From UBA9732 sp052170315 (GTDB lineage Bacteria; Spirochaetota; Spirochaetia; Sphaerochaetales; Sphaerochaetaceae): a DNA stretch of 64,000 nt. Location: positions 50,640 through 114,639 of the forward strand of contig JBQNAT010000005.1 in assembly GCA_052170315.1 (NCBI GenBank), written 5' to 3'. The notes under the pieces are model-generated. The model ran no database searches. It was not told where the DNA came from and worked only from the letters and a program-made list of their open reading frames with translations. Each line of letters opens with the position of its first letter. Positions within the stretch are counted from its first letter, which is position 1. The translations under genes were made by a program, and so were the position numbers. Positions 34,300-42,966 of this stretch are shown here, piece after piece.

Positions 34300-35019
34300 A
34301 TGATTTCTTTTTGCCCAATCTGCGAAAGTGTAATTTCTTCTGCGAAGATTATCTGTGATGACTGCGCCGCAGAACTTGACAAAGAGTGTTTCGATACATT
34401 TATGGCACGCTGCGACAAATGTTTTTTCCCAAAAGTTTCAGATGTTTACACCTGTGAAAGGTGCAGAGATAAAAAACCTTACAGGATTTTTCCGGTTGCC
34501 CGTTTCGACGGCCCTCTGGGCTATTCCGTTATGTACAGTCTGAAGTTCCGCGGCTGCAGGGAATTGGCCAAAGCTGCGGCGCTGTACCTTGAAAGAGCCG
34601 TTTGCGCCCTTGACCCTGAAGGGAAGGCGGTTCTGGCGCCGGTTCCGTGCAGTTCCGGGAGGCTGAAAAAAAATGGCTGGGACCAGATGACATGTATATG
34701 CAGGGCACTTGGAAGACCGTTTCTTCCGCTTCTGGTCAACAGCGGCGGGTTTGAGAATGAAGCTATGACTAAGGGCGATTATGCTGATTACGTCGGAGAA
34801 CGCAAACGCCTGAACCGCGTCCAGAGGCTTTCTTTTGCAAAAGGGCGCTTTGCTTTTAATCCCGACTGTATTGACAGGCTTGAAGAACTTAAAAAGACGC
34901 ATATCATAGTTGTGGATGATATAATTACTACAGGAAGCACCATGAAGAGCGCGCTGGATACGCTTGAAAGCCTTGGTTTTGAGTCACTTTCAGGCGCTTC
35001 GTGGCTTTGCGAGCTTTGA
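34300..35019 (+). CDS. comF: ComF family phosphoribosyltransferase-like protein
   Basis: A 239-residue protein with an N-terminal four-Cys zinc-finger region (CPICESVIS...CDDC, then CDKC...CERC) and a C-terminal type I phosphoribosyltransferase domain ending with the PRPP-loop HIIVVDDIITTGSTMKSA. ComF proteins are associated with DNA uptake or single-strand DNA handling in competent bacteria, but many non-competent species have them. The start is ATG 34300, two bases after the mutS stop, so the pair is probably co-transcribed. No strong ribosome-binding site is seen. Confidence 0.88.
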   Translation: MISFCPICESVISSAKIICDDCAAELDKECFDTFMARCDKCFFPKVSDVYTCERCRDKKPYRIFPVARFDGPLGYSVMYSLKFRGCRELAKAAALYLERAVCALDPEGKAVLAPVPCSSGRLKKNGWDQMTCICRALGRPFLPLLVNSGGFENEAMTKGDYADYVGERKRLNRVQRLSFAKGRFAFNPDCIDRLEELKKTHIIVVDDIITTGSTMKSALDTLESLGFESLSGASWLCEL

Positions 35020-35059
35020 CCAATGCTTTAAGATTGCTGATAATGACACGGAGGTTGCT

Positions 35060-36127
35060 ATGGAAAGACAGGATAAGGATCTGGCGTTCATGCTCCAATA
35101 TGAAAATATAGCATGGTATGAGGACGGAGAAGTCCGGATACTGGACAGGAGGGTTTATCCCGCAAAAATTGAATACGCAGTTTGCAAAACATATACTGAA
35201 GTGGCAAAAGCCATAACGGATATGGTAACCCAAAGCGCAGGCCCGTACACGGCGGCTCCGATGGGAATGGCTCTTGCCGCATGGGAATGCAGGAATCTTC
35301 CTGAAAATGAACAGCTTGAATTCTTAAATAAAGCCTCCTTTGTTATAAGCCATTCAAGGCCTACTACTTCAAGCCGTATGACGCTTGTTACTCAGGCCTG
35401 TATCCCCGCTGCGGAAATGGCCCTTAAAGAGGGCAGGCGCGCGGATATCGCAATACGAGATTATGTGGTTGAAGCCAACAACAGACGTTATGCCAAAATA
35501 GGAAAATGCGCGAAGTACCTTGTGGACATGTTTCCCGATAACGGTACCGTACTGACTCAGTGTTTTGCCGAAACAATTGTGGGAATGATGCTGAAGGAAT
35601 GCGGAAAACGCGGCAAAAACATAAGGCTTTTCTGTCCTGAAACAAGACCTTATTTTCAGGGGGCGCGCCTTACCGCGACTGTGTGCAGCCAGATGGGCTT
35701 TGATACTACCGTTATAACGGACAACATGCCTGCCTTTGTAATGGCAAAGGAAAAAGTAGATGTCTTTACCTGCGCGGCGGATGCAATCTGCGTTGACGGC
35801 TATGTCTTCAATAAGGTGGGAACATCGCAGATAGCAATCTGCGCTCATCATTTCGGTATTCCAATGTTCGTTTCAGGGGCTCCCGACAAGGGGCATCCTA
35901 CAAATGATACCGTCACCATTGAAATGAGGGAACCCGATTTTTCGCTTCAGGCCATGGGTGTCAGGACTGCGATAGAAGGCACTGGCGTTAAGGGCTATTA
36001 TCCTGCTTTTGACATGACTCCGCCTTATCTTATTTCCGGTATTGCTACAGACAGGGGCATGTTCTCTCCGTTTGACCTGAAACGTTATTTCGCAGACGGT
36101 GAAGATGACGGCATAATCACGGTTTAA
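35060..36127 (+). CDS. Methylthioribose-1-phosphate isomerase / eIF-2B alpha-like protein
   Basis: A 355-residue protein of the eIF2B/MtnA family. The likely catalytic Cys is in TVLTQC, and the Asp region reads CAADAICVDGYVFNKVGTSQIAICA, corresponding to GADRIAxNGDxxNKIGT of MtnA. Residues before it (SRPTTSSRMTL) match the SRPTAVNL motif of the family. True MtnA isomerises 5-methylthioribose 1-phosphate in methionine salvage. No other salvage gene is nearby and the Asp-Arg pair is Asp-Ala here, so a related aldose-phosphate isomerase is possible. ATG 35060 follows CGGAGG. Confidence 0.7.
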   Translation: MERQDKDLAFMLQYENIAWYEDGEVRILDRRVYPAKIEYAVCKTYTEVAKAITDMVTQSAGPYTAAPMGMALAAWECRNLPENEQLEFLNKASFVISHSRPTTSSRMTLVTQACIPAAEMALKEGRRADIAIRDYVVEANNRRYAKIGKCAKYLVDMFPDNGTVLTQCFAETIVGMMLKECGKRGKNIRLFCPETRPYFQGARLTATVCSQMGFDTTVITDNMPAFVMAKEKVDVFTCAADAICVDGYVFNKVGTSQIAICAHHFGIPMFVSGAPDKGHPTNDTVTIEMREPDFSLQAMGVRTAIEGTGVKGYYPAFDMTPPYLISGIATDRGMFSPFDLKRYFADGEDDGIITV

Positions 36128-36169
36128 GGGGTTATTGCCGCCGCTTCGGTGCCGGCGCAACCTGTTGTC

Positions 36170-36271
36170 ACATAAAAATCTAACCATATGAAAGTTGGAT
36201 TTCGCATGATTTAACGCGCGCTATTGACACAAACAAATGCGCGTTATATATTGTTGTTAGATTTTTTATGT
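36170..36271. repeat. Nested inverted repeats enclosing the rimP promoter
   Basis: The outer arms ACATAAAAATCTAAC (36170-36184) and GTTAGATTTTTTATGT (36256-36271) are inverse complements with one extra base. Inside them TAACGCGC (36212-36219) and GCGCGTTA (36239-36246) form a perfect 8-base inverted repeat. The -35 sits in the loop of the inner pair and the -10 directly beside its right arm. The 102-base block could be a cruciform regulatory site or a small inverted-repeat element. Confidence 0.75.
36224..36252 (+). promoter_or_regulatory. Strong sigma70-type promoter of the rimP-nusA-infB operon
   Basis: TTGACA (36224-36229) and TATATT (36247-36252) with a 17-base spacer are close to consensus. 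Transcription would start near 36259, 60 bases before rimP. Confidence 0.85.
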
Positions 36272-36281
36272 AGATTTTTGA

Positions 36282-36308
36282 GGGATCGAAAGTTTCGGTC
36301 CCTTTTTT
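36282..36308 (+). terminator. Leader terminator / attenuator before rimP
   Basis: GGGATCGAA and TTCGGTCCC form a stem (36282-36302, one G-T pair) followed by six T. It lies between the promoter and the rimP start, so it must be read through for expression. Leader terminators in front of nusA operons elsewhere allow NusA-linked feedback; that role here is inference. Confidence 0.75.
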
Positions 36309-36318
36309 ATGGGCTTTT

Positions 36319-36825
36319 ATGTTGAGAAATGAAATTAAGGAAGATCCGCTGTTTTCGGAACTTGAGGATATTGTAGCGAACATGGGTATGGTGCTGTGCT
36401 ATGTAAGAAAGAGCATGCTTGGTACTACTACGCAGATATTCGTTGACATCATGAAGGCTGAGGGAGAGACCGGCATAGAGGACTGCGCAGCTGTTCATAA
36501 CACGATTTTGCCAAGGCTTGAAATGAGATTCGGGCGCGAAGATCTTCATGTTGAGGTTTCAACGCCGGGTCTGCAGAGAACTTTGAGGGATATCTACGAG
36601 TTTTCCGTTTTCAAAGGCAAAACATGCAGAGTTTACAGCCTGAAACTCTGCTCATGGGTTACCGGAATTATTTCCGGTACTGACAACAATGGAATAGAAC
36701 TTTCAGATTTCGAGGTCGAAGACACGAAAGAGAAGGGTGAGAAAATAGAATTTTCATATGAAGACATCCAGAAGGCAAAGCTGGAACATAGATGGGAGGA
36801 TATGAAGAATGTCCGAGTTAAGTGA
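36319..36825 (+). CDS. rimP: Ribosome maturation factor RimP
   Basis: A 168-residue protein with the N-terminal alpha/beta RimP domain and the C-terminal SH3-like domain. Visible features are DCAAVHNTILPRLE and the highly conserved HVEVSTPGLQRTLRD (usual form EVSSPGLxRPL). RimP assists 30S subunit maturation. It opens the operon rimP-nusA-infB-rbfA-truB-ribF-rpsO, a widely conserved order. The start ATG 36319 has no obvious Shine-Dalgarno sequence, since the hairpin's T-run lies just upstream. The end overlaps nusA by 17 bases. Confidence 0.93.
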   Translation: MLRNEIKEDPLFSELEDIVANMGMVLCYVRKSMLGTTTQIFVDIMKAEGETGIEDCAAVHNTILPRLEMRFGREDLHVEVSTPGLQRTLRDIYEFSVFKGKTCRVYSLKLCSWVTGIISGTDNNGIELSDFEVEDTKEKGEKIEFSYEDIQKAKLEHRWEDMKNVRVK

Positions 36826-38287
36826 AGCCATCAAGGCGATGGTTGAGGAAAAAGGTATTTCACAGGAGCTTGTGCTTGATACCATAAGACAGACACTTCT
36901 TGCAACATACAGAAGGAAATTCGGAACGGACGAAAACGCCGTTGTTACTTTTGCAGATGACCTTTCGTCTGTGGAGCTCGCATCGCGCAAAATGGTCGTA
37001 GATGAGGATAATTACTACGATGAAGTTACCCAGATTCCGTTGGACGAGGCTCAGGAGCTGAGCTCCGAAGCGGAGATAGGCGATGAGCTTCTCATACCCA
37101 TAGACCCGAAGAGTTTTGACAGAATCAGCGTTCAGACTGGGAAGCAGAGAGCTCAGTCAGCCATAAGAGAAATCCAGAAGGACGAGCTTCTTCAGGAATT
37201 CAGGGGCAAGGTAGGCGAGATAATCAACGGCTATGTACAGGGAGAAAAGGACGGAGACCTGATTGTTGACCTTGGAAAGACTCAGGGTTATCTTCCAAGG
37301 AAGAATCAGAGTCCCAAGGAGTTCTATACCAAGGGTGATAAGATACGCTGCTATGTAGAGTCTGTAAGACCTGATGAAAGGTCGGACAAAAACATAAGAG
37401 TGGTTCTTAGCCGCGTTCATGAGGATCTTGTAAGAAAACTCTTTGAGATATATGTTCCCGAGCTTGTTGTAAAGGACCCGTCAATAGAAATTATTAAGAT
37501 TGTACGTGAAGCCGGTTACAGAACAAAGGTTGCAGTTGCTCCCAGAAAGGTTGACGCAGATGCCGTAGGTACCTGTGTAGGCCTCAAGGGCAACAGAATT
37601 CAGGCCATTATGAAGGAAATGGACGATGAGCGCATTGATGTTATCAAGTGGGACCCCAATCCTCTGGAGTACATTGCGAACGCCCTTTCTCCCGCTAAGG
37701 TAATGCAGGTTTATGTCATAGACCAGGCCAGAAAAGAGGCGGTGGCCATTGTTGACGAGTCTCAGCTTTCTCTTGCGATAGGGAAGCAGGGACTGAACGT
37801 AAGGCTTGTAAACAGGCTCTGCGACTGGGTTGTCAACGTTAAGACCCAGGAGCAGTTCGCGGAGATGGATATCTCAAGGGAAGCCAGAGCGGTTGCGGAT
37901 TCCGTCTTCATGACCGGAGAAACCGCGGAAGGCGAGGCTCAGGGAGTTGACATTGGCGAAGAAGAGATGGCTCTCACGGATCTTCCGATAGACAAGGCTC
38001 TTGTTGATAAACTCAACTTCTATGACATTTATTCGGTCGAGGAATTTGTGAACCTTACCGATGAAGATTTTGCGAATATGCCGAACCTCTTTGCCGATGA
38101 GGTTGAAAAAATTAACGACATAATCAAGGAAAACGTTGACATCATTGAAGATGAGGGCGAGACTTCGGATGATGAAGAGACCTTCGCATGTCCCAGATGC
38201 GGACATCCTCTTAAGGTCGGTATGACAGAATGCCCGAACTGTCACGTGGGAATCAGTTTCGAAGAAGTAGAAGAAGACGAGGAGTAG
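36809..38287 (+). CDS. nusA: Transcription termination/antitermination factor NusA with C-terminal zinc ribbon
   Basis: A 492-residue NusA. The N-terminal RNA polymerase-binding domain (to ~130) is followed by an S1 domain (GKVGEIINGYVQGEKDGDLIVDLGKTQGYLP), two KH domains (GTCVGLKGNRIQAIMKEM; LAIGKQGLNVRLVNRL) and a helix-hairpin-helix-like region (DIYSVEEFVNLTDEDFANM). The last ~35 residues are unusual: CPRCGHPLKVGMTECPNC, a CxxC-x10-CxxC zinc ribbon, between acidic stretches. Standard bacterial NusA has no such module. ATG 36809 follows GGGAGGA. It lies between rimP and infB as expected. Confidence 0.95.
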   Translation: MSELSEAIKAMVEEKGISQELVLDTIRQTLLATYRRKFGTDENAVVTFADDLSSVELASRKMVVDEDNYYDEVTQIPLDEAQELSSEAEIGDELLIPIDPKSFDRISVQTGKQRAQSAIREIQKDELLQEFRGKVGEIINGYVQGEKDGDLIVDLGKTQGYLPRKNQSPKEFYTKGDKIRCYVESVRPDERSDKNIRVVLSRVHEDLVRKLFEIYVPELVVKDPSIEIIKIVREAGYRTKVAVAPRKVDADAVGTCVGLKGNRIQAIMKEMDDERIDVIKWDPNPLEYIANALSPAKVMQVYVIDQARKEAVAIVDESQLSLAIGKQGLNVRLVNRLCDWVVNVKTQEQFAEMDISREARAVADSVFMTGETAEGEAQGVDIGEEEMALTDLPIDKALVDKLNFYDIYSVEEFVNLTDEDFANMPNLFADEVEKINDIIKENVDIIEDEGETSDDEETFACPRCGHPLKVGMTECPNCHVGISFEEVEEDEE

Positions 38288-38297
38288 GTTTTACCGG

Positions 38298-40973
38298 ATG
38301 CCAAAAGAAGACAAGCCAAAGGCTACATTGATTAAACAAACCAGGACCGTTGAACAGGTTCCTGCCTCTCTGAACAGGGTTCCGGATGCTCCGGCTGAAA
38401 AGAAAAAGATAGTTATCATCAAGAAGAAGCCGGTTGTGGTTGTGAAAACTCAGCCGGCTCCGGAAGCCACTGCCGAGTTGAAGCCTCAGAGTGCGGAAAA
38501 CGTCCAGAAGCCAATTGCAAAGGCTGAACCGGAGCAGAAAGCAGCTCCTGCGCCAGCGCCGCAGGTTCAGAGCGCTTTAAGAAAGCCTGTATCGGGCAGT
38601 AATCCCATACAGAAGAAGGTCATAAAGAAGAGCAGCGTGCCTCAGAGTACCATAAATACAGGACCCGTAATTATTTCCGGAGACAATCTTCCTCCGATTA
38701 TGCCAAGGTCGGAATCACGTCCTTCCGGCGCTTCCAGACCGGTCGGTTCCGTAGGCGGATACACATACGGCCGTGACGGACAGAGAATACCCAACAACTC
38801 CCATAACCGCAATAACCAAAACGGCGGTTATCAGAGACAGGGAGGTTTTAGCCAGAACGGAAGGCCTCAGGGCTATACCCCGCGTTCCGCACAGCAGGGT
38901 AACCGCCAGGGCGGGTTCGGAAACAGACAGGGCGGCTACGACGGCGGTTTAAACAGAGAAGGACAGAACAGACCTCCGTTCGGGCAGAGGCCCGGTTCCG
39001 GCAACAAAGGACCCGGCGCAAGGCGCGGTGGATTTTCCGCTCCGGCTGAAGAGATACCTGTAGACAAGAACCGCAGGGTGTACAATAAGGGCAAAGACAA
39101 GGACCGCAGGGATGAGCGGCCTGATGACGAGCTTGAACTGAAGTCATACGGAAAGAAGCAGAAAGTCGCGGATATGCTTTCCGCAGTACCAAAATCCATT
39201 GACATCCTTGCATCCATCACTGTAAGCGACCTTGCCAGGAAAATGAATATTAAGGCTTCTGAAATTATTTCCAAGCTGTTCAGCATGGGTATGATGGTCA
39301 GCATAAACGAAAGCATTGACAGCGATACGGCAACCATAATTGCGGAAGACTACGGCTGTTCCGTTCATCTTGTAAACCTTTACGACGAAACGGTTATTGC
39401 CCGGGAGGAGGACAGTGAGGAAGACCTTCTTCCAAGAGCTCCGATTGTTACTGTCATGGGTCACGTAGACCATGGTAAAACCAAGCTTCTTGACGCCATT
39501 CGTTCAGCCAACGTTGTTGCCGGCGAGTTCGGCGGAATTACTCAGCACATCGGCGCCTACAAGGTAAATATTCCTGGTAAGGGCGATGTTGTATTCCTTG
39601 ATACCCCGGGCCATGCCGCGTTTACAATGATGCGAGCCAGAGGTGCGCAGCTTACTGATATTGTAGTACTTGTAGTTGCCGCGAATGACGGAGTGATGCC
39701 TCAGACAATAGAAGCAATTGACCACGCAAAGGCAGCAAATGTTCCAATCATTGTTGCCATCAACAAGGTTGATCTTCCTGACGCGAAGCCTGACAGGGTC
39801 ATGCAGCAGCTTTCAGACAAAGGTCTTGTGCCCGAGGCATGGGGCGGACAGACACTGTACTGCCAGATATCGGCGCTGAAGAAAATGGGTATAGAGGATC
39901 TTCTTGATACCATACTGCTTCAGGCGGAAATGATGGATCTCAGAGCCAATCCGAACTGCAGGGCGGAAGGAAAGATTCTTGAAGCCAGAATAGACCAGGG
40001 ACGCGGTATAGTTGCGTCAGTCATAGTTCAGAGAGGTACCCTGAAACAGGGAGACTACTATGTTTCAGGAATTTATCCCGGCCGTGTAAGAGCCATGTTC
40101 GACGATAAAGGCGAAAAGATACTTGAGGCGGGACCTTCAACTCCTGTTGAAGTAATAGGCCTTACCGCAGTTCCTTCTGCAGGCGATCCGTTCCAGGTAT
40201 GCGAAAATGAAAAACAGGCCAGACAGATAGGCACTAAGCGTCAGGAGCTTGAAAGACTGAATAATGCCAACAAGTTCAAGAAGGTCACGCTTGAAACTCT
40301 TAACGCCGCAATCAAAGACGGCAAGGTACAGGAGCTTAACATTATCATCAAGGGTGATGTCCAGGGTTCCGTAGAGGCCATCCAGAGCGCTCTGGAGAAG
40401 CTTTCAACCTCTGAAATCAGGGTCAGCGTAATCCGTGCCGCCGCAGGTGCAATCATTGAAGACGATATTAACCTTGCATCGGCTTCCGAAAACCCGGCGC
40501 TTGTAATAGGCTTTAACGTAAGGCCTACGCCCAAGGCACAGGCAAGAGCGGATTCGGAAAAGATAGAAATCCGCAAGTACAACATCATCTACGACGTGGT
40601 TGACGATGTTAAGGCTGCCATGGAAGGTATGCTTTCACCAGAGAAGACAGAGGTGGATGTCGGAACTGCAGAGGTTCGTCAGGTATTCAAGGTCCCGAAA
40701 ATCGGTCTTGTTGCAGGCTGTTTCGTTACAAGCGGGAGCGTCAGGCGCAACAACTGGTGCCGCGTAATAAGGGATAACATACAGATTAACCACGAGCTTT
40801 TGAAGATAAGTTCTCTTAAGCGTTTCAAGGATGATGTGCGTGAAGTTGCCATGGGCTTTGAATGCGGTATAGGCATTGAGAATTTCCAGGATTTGCAGGT
40901 AGGAGACACCTTCGAGTTCGTTGAGATTCAGGAAAAGGTCAGGAAGCTTGAGGACATAGGAGAATACATCTGA
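38298..40973 (+). CDS. infB: Translation initiation factor IF-2
   Basis: An 891-residue GTPase that brings initiator tRNA to the ribosome. The G motifs are GHVDHGKT, DTPGHAAF and NKVD (about residues 390-500), followed by the two beta-barrels and domain IV. The N-terminal ~300 residues are low complexity: first Lys/Pro/Ala-rich, then a Gly/Arg/Gln/Asn-rich stretch of roughly 100 residues with recurring QGG, RQGG and GGF elements before the IF2N-like helix bundle (VSDLARKMNIKASEIISKLFSMGMMVSIN). It starts 10 bases after nusA. Confidence 0.97.
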   Translation: MPKEDKPKATLIKQTRTVEQVPASLNRVPDAPAEKKKIVIIKKKPVVVVKTQPAPEATAELKPQSAENVQKPIAKAEPEQKAAPAPAPQVQSALRKPVSGSNPIQKKVIKKSSVPQSTINTGPVIISGDNLPPIMPRSESRPSGASRPVGSVGGYTYGRDGQRIPNNSHNRNNQNGGYQRQGGFSQNGRPQGYTPRSAQQGNRQGGFGNRQGGYDGGLNREGQNRPPFGQRPGSGNKGPGARRGGFSAPAEEIPVDKNRRVYNKGKDKDRRDERPDDELELKSYGKKQKVADMLSAVPKSIDILASITVSDLARKMNIKASEIISKLFSMGMMVSINESIDSDTATIIAEDYGCSVHLVNLYDETVIAREEDSEEDLLPRAPIVTVMGHVDHGKTKLLDAIRSANVVAGEFGGITQHIGAYKVNIPGKGDVVFLDTPGHAAFTMMRARGAQLTDIVVLVVAANDGVMPQTIEAIDHAKAANVPIIVAINKVDLPDAKPDRVMQQLSDKGLVPEAWGGQTLYCQISALKKMGIEDLLDTILLQAEMMDLRANPNCRAEGKILEARIDQGRGIVASVIVQRGTLKQGDYYVSGIYPGRVRAMFDDKGEKILEAGPSTPVEVIGLTAVPSAGDPFQVCENEKQARQIGTKRQELERLNNANKFKKVTLETLNAAIKDGKVQELNIIIKGDVQGSVEAIQSALEKLSTSEIRVSVIRAAAGAIIEDDINLASASENPALVIGFNVRPTPKAQARADSEKIEIRKYNIIYDVVDDVKAAMEGMLSPEKTEVDVGTAEVRQVFKVPKIGLVAGCFVTSGSVRRNNWCRVIRDNIQINHELLKISSLKRFKDDVREVAMGFECGIGIENFQDLQVGDTFEFVEIQEKVRKLEDIGEYI

Positions 40974-40974
40974 T

Positions 40975-41319
40975 ATGACAGACTATATCCGGAGCAGAAA
41001 CGAAGCCCGAATCATTGAGGTTGTAAACACCCTCATTGTCAGCGGCGAAATAAAGGACTCAAGACTAAGCAGGTTCGCAAGCATAAGCGCCGTTTCCCTT
41101 TCAAGGGACAACGCCTATGCTTCAATGTATGTTTCCTGTCTTGAAGACAACAGGCTTGAAAAGTCCGTGCAGGCGCTTCAGAGCGCCGCGGGTTTTATTC
41201 AGGCCCGTCTTGCGAAAGTCCTGAAAACCAAAAATACGCCAAAGCTGAACTTCGTTGCAGATACCACGGAACGTGACGCTCAGCGAATAGATGAGCTTTT
41301 GGAAAGTATCAAAAAATGA
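40975..41319 (+). CDS. rbfA: Ribosome-binding factor A
   Basis: A 114-residue KH-like-fold protein needed for 30S maturation. Features are RNEARIIEVVNTLIVSGEIKDSRL at the N-terminus and the VQALQSAAGFIQARLAKVLKTKNTPKLNF segment (typical form LnsaaGfiR..la..l..r..P.l.F). It begins one base after the infB stop and overlaps truB by four bases. Confidence 0.92.
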   Translation: MTDYIRSRNEARIIEVVNTLIVSGEIKDSRLSRFASISAVSLSRDNAYASMYVSCLEDNRLEKSVQALQSAAGFIQARLAKVLKTKNTPKLNFVADTTERDAQRIDELLESIKK

Positions 41320-42185
41320 ACCGCAGCGCAGTCATTCTGGTAAACAAAGCCGAAGGCATTACCTCCTTTGACTGCCTTGGCAGAATTAAACGCCGCGTAA
41401 ATCGCAAAGCGGGGCATTGCGGTACTCTTGATAAGTTCGCGCACGGTCTTATGGTTGTTCTGTGCGGAAGCTATACTCATCTGGTACCTGTTTTCATGGG
41501 AATGGACAAAACCTATGAAGCCTTAATAGAATTCGGGCTCATGACGGATACGCTTGACCCGGAAGGCGCTGAAATAGAGACGGGAGCAATCCCTTCAGAG
41601 GAACTTGTCCGCGCAGCCGTTGCAAGGCTTATAGGATTTCAGGAACAGATTCCGCCCGTCTACAGCGCGATACACGTCAACGGAAAGCGAAGCTATCAGA
41701 TGGCAAGATCCGGCAGTGTAGAACCAGACCTTAAACCAAGAAAAATTTATATACGCAGCGCCGAAGTAATTTCATGGGAAGCTCCGTTTTTAAAGGTTCG
41801 CCTTGAAGTTTCCAAGGGAACTTACATACGCTCCTATGCCAGGGATATAGGCCATATGTGCGGAAGCTGTGCCTACGTCAAAGAGCTTTACCGGACGAAA
41901 ATCGGACCTTTTGATGTTTCGGAAGCCATAGACTATGATGACGAACGCGCAATGGATGGGCTTTCTGACGGGGAAGAGCTTCTTATGAGGCTGCCGGGGT
42001 GCGTGACTTGTCAGCTTTCGGAGGCCGAGGCTTTTAAAGCTTCAAACGGCTTTGTGAGCGCTTCCGTTACTGACCGTATAGGGCAGGAAAACAGGTTCGC
42101 AATCCTGAAAAACGGCGCACTTACACTGTGTATTTATGGCGTGCGTGAAAAAAAGATACTTTGTCAGGTCAGGGATGGAAAATAG
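41316..42185 (+). CDS. truB: tRNA pseudouridine-55 synthase
   Basis: A 289-residue enzyme that makes the T-loop pseudouridine of tRNA. The catalytic motif is GHCGTLDKFAHGLMVVLCG (Asp in GTLD; the usual GHTGTLDP is slightly changed). YEALIEFG, IPPVYSAIHVNGKRSYQMAR and SKGTYIRSYARDIG are further conserved segments. The C-terminal domain after ~235 is divergent. The start overlaps rbfA as ATGA, and the end overlaps ribF by 11 bases. Confidence 0.94.
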   Translation: MNRSAVILVNKAEGITSFDCLGRIKRRVNRKAGHCGTLDKFAHGLMVVLCGSYTHLVPVFMGMDKTYEALIEFGLMTDTLDPEGAEIETGAIPSEELVRAAVARLIGFQEQIPPVYSAIHVNGKRSYQMARSGSVEPDLKPRKIYIRSAEVISWEAPFLKVRLEVSKGTYIRSYARDIGHMCGSCAYVKELYRTKIGPFDVSEAIDYDDERAMDGLSDGEELLMRLPGCVTCQLSEAEAFKASNGFVSASVTDRIGQENRFAILKNGALTLCIYGVREKKILCQVRDGK

Positions 42186-42963
42186 GGTTTTTGCGTCTTC
42201 GGACTTCAAGGATATTCCCTGTGCGGTATGCATAGGCGTTTTTGACGGGCTTCATCTGGGGCATATGCGGATTGTCAGAGAAACCGTTGCCGCAGCGCAT
42301 CAATGCGCGGCTAAAAGTATCGTAATTACGTTCTCCGTGAATCCTAAAATGGCAAAGGGAAAGCTTCCGGGACTTCCGCCTTTGCAAAGTGTTAGAGACT
42401 TTGAGGAAGAGCTGAAGAAAGAAGGGGTTGATTTCCACTGTATCATTGACTTTTCCGATGATATGAGTAAACTGTCGGGTAGGGAGTTCATCGCTTTGCT
42501 CTGTACGTCGTACGATGTCAGAGCGATGGTTGTCGGAAGAAGCTTCAGAGCCGGAAGACCTTCGGAAAGTGTTGGGCCGGCGGAAATTGAAGGTTTGCTC
42601 TCCGTATATACTTCATCTGCATATCTCCGGGTAATTGACTCTGTCCTTATAGACAATGAGGAAGTCAGCAGCTCTCTGATACGCAAATGTCTCCTTACAG
42701 GTGACCTTGGGGAAGCCTCAAGGCTGCTTGGCAGAGCGTACAGTCTTGACCTTAGGGACAGTATCCCGTCGTCGAGTCAAAACCGCCTGTTTTATGACGT
42801 CCGCACTCTTGGACTTCTTATGCCTGAGGCAGGAGAGTACATGGTGGAAGCGACAGCAGAAGGTCAGAGCGTCAAAGCAAAGGCCTTCGTTTCAGAGAAC
42901 TGTCTGGCTCTGGAGCTGCCTGTGCGGATAAATCCGGACAGGATTACATTCCTAGGAGAGTAA
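42175..42963 (+). CDS. ribF: RibF-like FMN adenylyltransferase with a degenerate or missing riboflavin kinase domain
   Basis: A 262-residue protein. The N-terminal nucleotidyltransferase domain is intact: GVFDGLHLGHMRIV (the HxGH site), DFSDDMSKLSGREF, VVGRSFRAGR and EVSSSLIRKCLLTGDLGEASRLLGRAYSL. Canonical bifunctional RibF continues with a riboflavin kinase domain carrying GxGRGxxLGFPTANL. Here only about 75 residues follow and no such motif is visible. It may make FAD from FMN, while the kinase step needs another protein. ATG 42175 gives a family-like start; an in-frame ATG at 42136 is possible. It overlaps truB and is followed after three bases by rpsO. Confidence 0.85.
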   Translation: MENRVFASSDFKDIPCAVCIGVFDGLHLGHMRIVRETVAAAHQCAAKSIVITFSVNPKMAKGKLPGLPPLQSVRDFEEELKKEGVDFHCIIDFSDDMSKLSGREFIALLCTSYDVRAMVVGRSFRAGRPSESVGPAEIEGLLSVYTSSAYLRVIDSVLIDNEEVSSSLIRKCLLTGDLGEASRLLGRAYSLDLRDSIPSSSQNRLFYDVRTLGLLMPEAGEYMVEATAEGQSVKAKAFVSENCLALELPVRINPDRITFLGE

Positions 42964-42966
42964 CGA

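Noticed and set aside
36128..36169. Possible terminator of the mtnA-like gene (TTGCCGCCG ... CGGCGCAA)
   Set aside because: The arms need a bulge and there is no T-run; it may fold but cannot be called a terminator with confidence.
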